Source of the DNA: CAYXGE01 sp964464435
Lineage (GTDB): Bacteria > Pseudomonadota > Gammaproteobacteria > Burkholderiales > Methylophilaceae
Direction of reading: 5' to 3'
Assembly: GCA_964464435.1 (NCBI GenBank)
Contig: CAYXGE010000092.1
Coordinates: forward strand, 1-7,403
DNA: 7,403 nt
Below are positions 1 through 5,228 of this stretch, piece after piece (position 1 is the first letter of the stretch; the number at the start of each line of letters is the position of its first letter). The notes under the pieces were generated by a model that saw nothing but the letters and a program-made list of their open reading frames with translations, had not been told where the DNA came from and made no database searches. Both the position numbers and the translations under genes were made by a program.

Positions 1-959
1 GGGAACATTTTTTTCTCACGCATCATCACCGTTTCAATGCGGTCTGAAATATTAAATAAGTTCATGTTGCCGCCGTCTTCACACAGTTTGCGTGACACTT
101 CTTTAATGGCGACATTTCGTGGGTCTGAAATGGTGTATACAGGGTGCCCAAAGCCAATAATAATTTCTTTATTCGCCATACGGCGCATGATGTCGGCTTC
201 GGCTTCATCAGGTGTTTTATAGCGTGCAATAATGTCCATGGCAGCTTCATTTGCACCACCATGTTTAGGGCCACTTAGTGCGCCAATTGCACCGGTAATG
301 GCAGAGTAAATATCTGCTAAGGTGCCTGCGACAACACGTGCAGCAAAGGTGGAGGCATTAAATTCATGTTCTGCATACAGCACTAACGATTCGTTCATGG
401 CTTGGATATGCAAATCTGATGGTTTTTTGCCGTGGAGCACATGTAAGAAGTGCGCGGCAATGGAGTCGTCGTTGGTTTCAACTTCTACGCGTTTACCATG
501 GTGGCTGTAGTGATACCAATACAATAAAATAGAGCCAAAGCAAGCAATGAGGCGGTCTGCAATATCGCGCGCGCCTTCGGCTGAGTGGTTGGCAGCTTCC
601 ATTTCAATGGTGCCTAGCATGGAGCAGCCCGTGCGCATGACATCCATTGGGTGTGCGTTAGCAGGAATTTGCTCTAAAACTTGCTTAAGTGAGTTGGGTA
701 AACCACGCAATTTTTTAAGTTTAGCGTGATACGCCTGTAAGGCTTGTGCATTGGGCAACTCACCATGAATAAGCAAATAGGCAACTTCTTCAAACGTAGC
801 ATGTTTGGCTAAATCTAAAATATCATAGCCACGGTAGTGTAAATCATTGCCAGTGTGACCAACGGTACATATAGCGGTGGTGCCTGCCGCTACACCAGCT
901 AAGGCAACGCCTTTTTTCCTTTTAACTTCAGTTGCAGGGGCAATGGTTGGTGCGTTCAT
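1..959 (-). CDS. prpC: 2-methylcitrate synthase PrpC (3' end cut by window edge)
   Basis: PrpC condenses propionyl-CoA with oxaloacetate to 2-methylcitrate, the entry step of the cytosolic methylcitrate cycle. The 319 complete codons visible read as a citrate-synthase fold closely resembling enterobacterial PrpC. Diagnostic blocks are VGHTGNDLHYRGYDILDL (33-50), HPMDVMRTG (103-111), LLYWYHYSHHG (145-155), YAEHEFNAS (195-203, His198), GPKHGGANE (230-238, catalytic-type His233) and IGFGHPVYTI (268-277, His272). The family is about 370-390 residues, so roughly 60-70 C-terminal residues, including the catalytic Asp region, lie outside the window. The ATG at 959 is preceded by AGAGGAG (about 965-973), which fixes the start. 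It lies 24 bp after prpB and is the last operon gene visible. Ordinary citrate synthase (GltA) is less likely because of the YWYHYSHHG and PMDVMRTG blocks and the prpB neighbour. Confidence 0.96.
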   Translation of the reverse strand, partial: MNAPTIAPATEVKRKKGVALAGVAAGTTAICTVGHTGNDLHYRGYDILDLAKHATFEEVAYLLIHGELPNAQALQAYHAKLKKLRGLPNSLKQVLEQIPANAHPMDVMRTGCSMLGTIEMEAANHSAEGARDIADRLIACFGSILLYWYHYSHHGKRVEVETNDDSIAAHFLHVLHGKKPSDLHIQAMNESLVLYAEHEFNASTFAARVVAGTLADIYSAITGAIGALSGPKHGGANEAAMDIIARYKTPDEAEADIMRRMANKEIIIGFGHPVYTISDPRNVAIKEVSRKLCEDGGNMNLFNISDRIETVMMREKKMF

Positions 960-983
960 GTAGGCTCTCCTCTATTTTTAGCG

Positions 984-1868
984 CTATTTGTTTTCGCTAT
1001 TAAATAATGCGTCTAGTTTTGTTTCGTAAGCGTGATAATCTAAATATTGGTATAGGTCATTGCGTGTTTGCATGAGGTCTATCACGTTTTTTTGTGTGCC
1101 ATCTTTACGCACCGCTTCATAAACTTTAAGCGCTGCTTGGTTCATGGCGCGAAAAGCCGATAAGGGGTAAAGCACTAAGCTCACATCATTGTCGGCCAAC
1201 TCTTGCGTAGTAAATAATGGGGTGCTGCCAAATTCGGTAATATTGGCTAACACAGGCACTTTGACTGCATTAGCAAATTGCTTATACATGCTCAGCTCGG
1301 TCATGGCTTCAGGAAAAATCATGTCGGCACCTGCTTCTACACAGGCACACGCGCGGTCAATGGCAGATTGCAAACCTTCTACCGCCAATGCATCGGTGCG
1401 CGCCATAATGACAAAACTATCATCTGTTTTGGCATCAACCGCCGCTTTGACGCGGTCTACCATTTCAGCTTGGCTCACAATGGCTTTGTTTGGACGATGA
1501 CCACAACGCTTGGCTTGTACTTGATCTTCAATATGTACTGCGCCAGCGCCTGCTTTAATCATGGCTTTAATGGTGCGCGCAATATTAAATGCACCGCCAA
1601 AGCCAGTATCAATATCGACCAACACGGGCAGTTCGGTTACGTTAGTAATACGCTCTACATCAGTCAGCACATCTTCCATGGTGGATATGCCTAAATCAGG
1701 CAATCCTAATGAGCCAGCCGCCACACCGCCGCCTGAAATATATAAGGCTTTGTAGCCTACGCTAGTGGCTAGGCGCGCATGGTAGGCATTGATTGCGCCT
1801 ATGACTTGTAAGGGGTGCTCTTGTTGCACCGCTAAACGGAATTTTGCGCCTGCTGTTAACTTGCTCAT
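984..1868 (-). CDS. prpB: 2-methylisocitrate lyase PrpB
   Basis: PrpB cleaves 2-methylisocitrate to pyruvate and succinate, the last step of the methylcitrate cycle. The 294-residue protein has the usual PrpB length and a complete phosphoenolpyruvate mutase/isocitrate lyase fold. Visible active-site elements are Asp58 (PDLG), the Mg-binding VDIDTGFG block with Asp85 and Asp87, Glu114 in HIEDQ, the signature KRCGHRPNK (120-128) with catalytic Cys122, and Arg157 in MARTDA. KRCGH followed by RPNK points to PrpB; isocitrate lyases are longer and carry KKCGH. The ATG at 1868 has an AGGA box seven bases upstream. It sits 20 bp after the upstream lyase gene and 24 bp before prpC, so it is almost certainly co-transcribed. 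No truncation or missing catalytic residue is seen. Confidence 0.96.
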   Translation of the reverse strand: MSKLTAGAKFRLAVQQEHPLQVIGAINAYHARLATSVGYKALYISGGGVAAGSLGLPDLGISTMEDVLTDVERITNVTELPVLVDIDTGFGGAFNIARTIKAMIKAGAGAVHIEDQVQAKRCGHRPNKAIVSQAEMVDRVKAAVDAKTDDSFVIMARTDALAVEGLQSAIDRACACVEAGADMIFPEAMTELSMYKQFANAVKVPVLANITEFGSTPLFTTQELADNDVSLVLYPLSAFRAMNQAALKVYEAVRKDGTQKNVIDLMQTRNDLYQYLDYHAYETKLDALFNSENK

Positions 1869-1888
1869 GCCTGTATCCTGATGTGAAT

Positions 1889-2881
1889 TTAATTAAAAAA
1901 AGCTTGTTCAGCGGCTTCTGGCATGGCAACGCCAGTTTTTTTGGCTTTTTGCAACAGTTCCCAAAAGTAGCGATAAGTCGCCCTGTCGTGCAGTTCGCCA
2001 GCATATTGAATCGGCCCCCATTCCGCTTGTTGTGCGGCGAGCAGAATATTTGCGGCATCGGTGACTTCGCTATAATCAGGTTTCATCGCGTCAACAATGG
2101 CGCTAATTTGTGTAGGGTAAATGCTCCACATGCGTAAAAAGCCAAACTCATTTCTAGCGCGAGAGGCATCGGCATACGTGACTTCAGTATTTTTTAAATC
2201 GAGGGTGACGTTATGCGCGGGTACTACGCCGTTTGCCAATGCTGCCGCCACGACTTCTGTTTTAGCGCGTGCAAGTAAACGGTGCTCAAATTGTCCAGGA
2301 CTACGCATTGCATGCGCGGGAATCGCACCATGATGTCCACTGACAAAGTCCATGAGGCCAAAATCGAGTACTTGCAACCAAGGCAAGGCCGCAATACTGT
2401 GTACGTCACGCAGTGCGCCATGCGTTTCAATTAGCACGTGAATAGGGATTTCACGGCTGATATTGTTTTGCTTGGCAACGCTTTGGATATAGCTAATCAT
2501 CTCTGCGGCTTGCGCAACATTGGTACATTTGGGAATGGTGATATAGCTAATGATATTGCCCAAGCCAGCCACCAAAATATCAACATCTTGTTTCCAAGCG
2601 CCATGGGTGTAGTCATGAATACGTGCGCCCGCCATCTTGCATTTGTTGGCTTCTGAGCTTAATACGCGCACAATCATTTCTGCGTGTTCACGCTCGGTGC
2701 CTGCCGCTGCGCCATCTTCACAGTCACAGGTAATGTCAAAGATAGGGCCTAAGCTTTCTTGCAGTTGCAAAGCTTTTAAAATGAGTTTTTCACTGCCAGC
2801 AAAATGCTCGCAAGTGGGGATGATGGGGAATCCACGCTCACCATCAAATAGCGCTTGATTCGGATGTACTAAATTGCTCAT
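1889..2881 (-). CDS. HpcH/HpaI-superfamily CoA-ester lyase, probable malyl-/beta-methylmalyl-CoA lyase (Mcl-like)
   Basis: This 330-residue TIM-barrel protein belongs to the HpcH/HpaI aldolase / citrate-lyase-beta superfamily. Seen: the CDCEDG motif (52-57), which is this clade's version of DLEDA; ARIH (86-89) at the usual VRVN position; IPK (116-118); the metal-ligand Glu152 in LIETHGAL; and Asp178 in FGLMDF. A C-terminal stretch, DLKNTE...RARNEFGFLRMWSIYPTQI (228-259), resembles the equivalent part of Chloroflexus-type trifunctional malyl-/beta-methylmalyl-/citramalyl-CoA lyase. Such enzymes reversibly split beta-methylmalyl-CoA into propionyl-CoA and glyoxylate. Position directly between the mch-type gene and prpB supports that role, because the propionyl-CoA formed is the PrpC substrate. 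Malyl-CoA or citramalyl-CoA cleavage is also possible. The ATG at 2881 has AAGGA (2888-2892) six bases upstream. The superfamily is sure; the substrate is inferred. Confidence 0.85.
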   Translation of the reverse strand: MSNLVHPNQALFDGERGFPIIPTCEHFAGSEKLILKALQLQESLGPIFDITCDCEDGAAAGTEREHAEMIVRVLSSEANKCKMAGARIHDYTHGAWKQDVDILVAGLGNIISYITIPKCTNVAQAAEMISYIQSVAKQNNISREIPIHVLIETHGALRDVHSIAALPWLQVLDFGLMDFVSGHHGAIPAHAMRSPGQFEHRLLARAKTEVVAAALANGVVPAHNVTLDLKNTEVTYADASRARNEFGFLRMWSIYPTQISAIVDAMKPDYSEVTDAANILLAAQQAEWGPIQYAGELHDRATYRYFWELLQKAKKTGVAMPEAAEQAFFN

Positions 2882-2908
2882 ATCAAATCCTTAACTATAA
2901 AATCTTTA

Positions 2909-3994
2909 TCACTTGCCATTTTTACGCGGCATTAACACGGTGTAATCTAAATCAAGTACCACATTGGGGTGGTAGCCTTGTTTGCCGTCCTTTTCCACTG
3001 TGGCAGATGTGAGTTCGCTTGGTAGCATATTTTTAATACCTAGCATGCGTAGTCGTAAAGCCCCTAAATCACTTCTGTCTGGCAAAGCCCATTTTTCTAA
3101 TACCTCATGCTGACAATAAAAAGTATCGCCACCAAAACTTGGGTTGCAGTGAGTGCCAGCGTTAATGGCGGCGATGGTGATAGCATTTTCTAAGCCGTCG
3201 TAACTCAATGCACGACATACCGAAATGACATGGCCACCGTACATGAGTCTGCGGCCAAAACTCGCGCTCTTCATCATCAAGTCATCAAAATGCAGGCGCG
3301 CATTATTTTGGTAGAGTTTGGTAGCGAGTGTGTGGTCGCTATCATCCACGGTCATGCCAGCAGGGTGATTAATACGTTCACCTACTACAAAGTCATCCCA
3401 TAACTTTTGAGAGCCCGTCGCTTGAGTATCAAATTCTTTAGCATCTATACCTTGGAAAACTGGTAAGTCATTCACCGATACTACTTGTGCCAATTGAGGA
3501 ATTGTCGTAGCTGGCGCAGGGGAGTTTTCATCACGTTTATGCACCATTACCCAACGCACCCATGAAAATACGGTTTGGTTGTTTTGGTTTTGTGATATTG
3601 AACGCACATAGACAATGCCAGTTTTTTTATTGGCATTCTCTTTTAAACCAATCACCGTAGATTGTGTATGCAAGGTGTCACCTGCATATACAGGGTGTGC
3701 AAATTTCACTTCGGCATAACCAAGGTTGGCTACAGCATTGACAGAAATATCAGGGACGGTTTTGCCAAAGGCAATATGAAAAGCCAATAAATCATCTATG
3801 GTTTGATTAGCGTAACCCATGGCATGAGCAACCGGTTGTGCACAATGCAAAATGTGACGTGAACCTGTCAGCGCAATGTATAGCGCGGCATCACCTTGCG
3901 TAATGGTACGAGGGGTAGCGTGGGTGATGGTTTCACCTAATGTAAAGTCTTCAAAAAAGCGACCTTTTGCCGTATTACTGGAATTATTTATCAT
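2909..3994 (-). CDS. mch: Mesaconyl-CoA hydratase / beta-methylmalyl-CoA dehydratase (MaoC tandem hot-dog)
   Basis: This enzyme reversibly hydrates mesaconyl-C1-CoA to beta-methylmalyl-CoA. The 361-residue protein is two MaoC-like hot-dog domains in tandem, as in known Mch. Domain 1 (about 12-155) has RFFEDFTLGE (12-21), HATPRTIT (25-32), AFHIAFGKTVPDIS (71-84), GDTLHTQSTVIGL (105-117) and WVRWVMVHKRD (145-155). Domain 2 (about 199-355) has WDDFVVGE (199-206), YQNNARLHFD (228-237) with the hydratase-type Asn/Arg/His cluster, FGRRLMYGGHVIS (246-258), NPSFGGDTF (284-292) and LDLDYTVLMPR (347-357). I recall these blocks as near-identical in Chloroflexus Mch. The start is uncertain. ATG 3994 puts about ten residues before RFFEDF and has GGA eight bases upstream; ATG 4000 is equally plausible; the GTG at 4024 is not favoured. 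It overlaps the upstream lyase by 11 bp. It lies 27 bp before the Mcl-like lyase, its expected partner. Confidence 0.9.
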   Translation of the reverse strand: MINNSSNTAKGRFFEDFTLGETITHATPRTITQGDAALYIALTGSRHILHCAQPVAHAMGYANQTIDDLLAFHIAFGKTVPDISVNAVANLGYAEVKFAHPVYAGDTLHTQSTVIGLKENANKKTGIVYVRSISQNQNNQTVFSWVRWVMVHKRDENSPAPATTIPQLAQVVSVNDLPVFQGIDAKEFDTQATGSQKLWDDFVVGERINHPAGMTVDDSDHTLATKLYQNNARLHFDDLMMKSASFGRRLMYGGHVISVCRALSYDGLENAITIAAINAGTHCNPSFGGDTFYCQHEVLEKWALPDRSDLGALRLRMLGIKNMLPSELTSATVEKDGKQGYHPNVVLDLDYTVLMPRKNGK

Positions 3995-4868
3995 GGCCAT
4001 TTTCCAACTCATTAATTTTTTCACTTAGGGTAATTAGGCGCTTAGCTGCAGTGACATGATGGTGTTCAACCAATTTACCATTGACAACCACTGTGCCTCT
4101 ACCTGCAGCATTTGCAGCGGTGAGCGCCTCAATTACTTCTTTTGCGTACTCAACTTCTACAGGTTTGGGCGTGTAAGCATCATTAGCATATGGCAATTGA
4201 AAGGGATGCACTAAGGATTTACCATCAAAGCCCATGTCACGTCCTAAACGACATGAGTATTCAAATGCCTGCATATCTTTTAAGTCACTATTAATCCCAT
4301 CTATCACAGCACGACCGTATGCGCGGCCAGCCAATAACACGATGCTAAGGCTGGTAAGAATAGCAACACGGTCATGCGTAGTGCGCGCATGAAGTTGTGA
4401 AATAAGATCTGAGGTTGCCATGACCATACAAGCAATACGGTCTGATGATTTTGCAATTTCTTCGGCGTGTAATACTGCCAAAGGGCTTTCTATCATCACC
4501 ATAATTGGGGTGTTGGTATCACCTGCATCATCTAAGGCTTTAATGGCCGCCATCACATCATCATGGCTTTCAATATTAGGAAAAAGGATGGCGTCTGCCC
4601 CTAAATTGGCGACAGCACGCACATCATCAAACCCCCACGGAGAGTCAAGGTCATTAACACGAACAACCACTTCACGACGACCATAGCCGCCACGTTTTAA
4701 AGAGGCAACGACGTTTTCTCTTGATTGTTCTTTGGCAGCCAAAAGAATCGGGTCACCTAAATCAAGAATGATAGAGTCTGCATTGAGCGTCAATGATTTA
4801 TCAAGGTAGCGTTGATTGCAACCTGGAACATAAAGCATGGACCTTCTTGGTCTAAAGAACTTGTTCAT
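3984..4868 (-). CDS. CitE-like CoA-ester lyase paralogue (HpcH/HpaI superfamily) with unusual signature residues
   Basis: First gene of the minus-strand operon, 294 residues. It starts with the family's typical RRSMLYVPG block (8-16). VRVND (69-73), metal-ligand Glu127 in MIES and Asp154 in TSDL are retained, as is the C-terminal block FDGKSLVHPFQLPYANDAYTP (214-234, interrupted here only by wording). Three normally conserved positions differ: the LDLED motif reads LDLGDP (35-40), the LPK motif reads FPN (96-98), and the Gly before the metal Asp reads Ala151. The family includes CitE, malyl-/methylmalyl-/citramalyl-CoA lyases and the malyl-CoA thioesterase Mcl2. The stand-alone context without CitD/CitF argues against a citrate lyase subunit. 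A second lyase, a 3-hydroxyacyl-CoA thioesterase, or a CoA-ester-binding partner of Mch are all possible; the substrate cannot be read off. Start 4868 is chosen over ATG 4886 because AAGGG sits five bases upstream of it. Confidence 0.82.
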   Translation of the reverse strand: MNKFFRPRRSMLYVPGCNQRYLDKSLTLNADSIILDLGDPILLAAKEQSRENVVASLKRGGYGRREVVVRVNDLDSPWGFDDVRAVANLGADAILFPNIESHDDVMAAIKALDDAGDTNTPIMVMIESPLAVLHAEEIAKSSDRIACMVMATSDLISQLHARTTHDRVAILTSLSIVLLAGRAYGRAVIDGINSDLKDMQAFEYSCRLGRDMGFDGKSLVHPFQLPYANDAYTPKPVEVEYAKEVIEALTAANAAGRGTVVVNGKLVEHHHVTAAKRLITLSEKINELENGHDK

Positions 4869-4873
4869 GTTAA

Positions 4874-4878
4874 CCCTT
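4874..4878 (-). promoter_or_regulatory. Ribosome binding site AAGGG deciding the lyase start
   Basis: On the minus strand AAGGG is followed by TTAAC and then ATG at 4868. The in-frame ATG at 4886, 18 bases upstream, has only pyrimidine/AT-rich sequence (CACCTTATCAAT) before it, so 4868 is the better start. Confidence 0.6.
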
Positions 4879-4893
4879 GTATTCATATTGATA

Positions 4894-4912
4894 AGGTGTT
4901 GATGTTACACCT
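4894..4912 (-). other. Small inverted repeat in operon leader
   Basis: AGGTGT (4894-4899) and ACACCT (4907-4912) form a 6-bp stem with a 7-base loop in the predicted leader of the minus-strand operon, about 25 bases before the chosen start codon. There is no T-tract, so it is not a terminator. It could be chance. Confidence 0.3.
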
Positions 4913-4926
4913 CTCACCAAAATTAA

Positions 4927-4949
4927 TAACGCAAATGCATGTTTCGTTA
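4927..4949 (-). other. Hairpin near predicted 5' end of operon transcript
   Basis: TAACG-C-AAA (4927-4935) pairs with TTTCGTTA (4942-4949) around a TGCATG loop: eight base pairs with one bulged base. It begins within about ten bases of the predicted transcription start (about 4955), so it could protect the 5' end of the mRNA or be an operator overlapping early transcription. No protein or RNA family is recognised. Confidence 0.35.
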
Positions 4950-4961
4950 ATGCTTAAATCC

Positions 4962-4991
4962 ATTCTATGACAGGGTGTTTAAGATTGTCAA
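4962..4991 (-). promoter_or_regulatory. Sigma-70 promoter of the mch-prpBC operon
   Basis: On the minus strand a perfect -35 TTGACA (4991-4986) is followed after 18 bases by TAGAAT (4967-4962), one mismatch from TATAAT. Start of transcription would be near 4955, giving a leader of roughly 87 bases before the ATG at 4868. It is the only strong match upstream of the operon. Confidence 0.7.
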
Positions 4992-5013
4992 CTATTATCT
5001 TATGTCTTATATA
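4985..5013 (+). promoter_or_regulatory. Candidate sigma-70 promoter of acs-acnB
   Basis: TTGTCA (4985-4990), 17-base spacer, TATATA (5008-5013). Its -35 box overlaps the -35 of the opposing operon promoter almost base for base, and its -10 lies inside the palindrome. Transcription would start near 5020, with a leader of about 209 bases. An alternative -10, TATAAA at 5017-5022, lies nearby. Confidence 0.4.
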
Positions 5014-5018
5014 AGATA
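4996..5018. promoter_or_regulatory. AT-rich palindromic operator candidate
   Basis: TATCTTAT (4996-5003) and ATAAGATA (5011-5018) are exact inverted repeats with a 7-base spacer. Nested inside is the perfect 12-bp palindrome TCTTATATAAGA (5005-5016). The heptamer-like unit TCTTAT also occurs as a direct repeat (4998-5003 and 5005-5010). The site covers the -10 of the plus promoter and lies just upstream of the -35 of the minus promoter, where a regulator could repress one and activate the other. The regulator is not in the window; a GntR-type dimer would be my guess only. Confidence 0.5.
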
Positions 5019-5069
5019 TAAAATGCTAGACATATGAATTTTTTTCAGGTAGATTAAAAAATAGCATAA

Positions 5070-5085
5070 GCGCATCACCCTGCGC
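5070..5085 (+). other. Small GC inverted repeat in acs leader
   Basis: GCGCA (5070-5074) and TGCGC (5081-5085) form a 5-bp GC-rich stem with a 6-base loop in an otherwise AT-rich region. It falls in the predicted acs leader. No function is recognised. Confidence 0.3.
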
Positions 5086-5131
5086 AGCATAGTTGTCGTG
5101 CGGTTTTCCATAAGAAAAACGCATGATAGCT

Positions 5132-5150
5132 AGATGTCATGGCGACATCT
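5132..5150 (+). other. Hairpin followed by T-rich run in acs leader (possible attenuator)
   Basis: AGATGTC (5132-5138) and GACATCT (5144-5150) form an exact 7-bp stem with a 5-base loop. TTCTTT follows at once, so the RNA would resemble a weak intrinsic terminator lying about 80 bases before the acs start. The stem is only moderately GC-rich and the T-run is broken by a C, so termination would be partial at best. It could equally be a DNA operator. Confidence 0.35.
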
Positions 5151-5192
5151 TTCTTTATAAAACTTGAGGTTAAATTTGAGTTTGAGTTGATT

Positions 5193-5207
5193 TGCATGAC
5201 ACATGCA
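5193..5207 (+). other. TGCATG inverted repeat upstream of acs ribosome binding site
   Basis: TGCATG (5193-5198) and CATGCA (5202-5207) are exact inverted repeats with a 3-base spacer, ending nine bases before the AGGAG box. As RNA it could affect access to the ribosome binding site; as DNA it could be a protein site. The same TGCATG hexamer is the loop of the hairpin at 4927-4949. Confidence 0.35.
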
Positions 5208-5215
5208 CAATATAT

Positions 5216-5220
5216 AGGAG
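5216..5220 (+). promoter_or_regulatory. acs ribosome binding site
   Basis: AGGAG lies eight bases before the ATG at 5229, with a second purine run AGGGG directly against the start codon. This supports 5229 over the next in-frame ATG at 5238. Confidence 0.7.
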
Positions 5221-5228
5221 TGTAGGGG

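Larger units (their letters stand above)
4869..5228. other. Divergent intergenic control region (360 bp)
   Basis: No convincing gene lies here. It separates the minus-strand mch-prp operon from the plus-strand acs-acnB operon and must hold the promoters of both. It is AT-rich, with a strong minus-strand promoter, a weaker plus-strand candidate, one AT-rich palindrome and several short inverted repeats, listed separately. A 28-codon open frame at 5139-5225 on the plus strand ends three bases before the acs start but lacks a clear ribosome binding site. Confidence 0.85.

Noticed and set aside
1278..1694. 138-codon plus-strand open frame opposite prpB
   Set aside because: It lies wholly antisense to a fully conserved prpB, with no ribosome binding site or recognisable protein content; the other short frames inside the coding genes are the same kind of shadow.
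2909..4024. Longer mch reading frame starting at GTG 4024 (371 residues)
   Set aside because: It would overlap the lyase gene by 41 bp, has no ribosome binding site, and adds ten residues not expected before RFFEDF in Mch.
3984..4868. Citrate lyase beta subunit CitE
   Set aside because: No citD, citF or citC genes are nearby and the context is CoA-ester metabolism; database-style CitE labels on this family are often wrong.
3984..4886. ATG 4886 as the start of the first lyase
   Set aside because: No purine-rich ribosome binding site precedes it, whereas ATG 4868 has AAGGG at five bases and gives the normal N-terminus.
5187..5216. TTGATT-N18-TATATA as an acs promoter
   Set aside because: Transcription would start about six bases before the ATG and leave out the AGGAG ribosome binding site.
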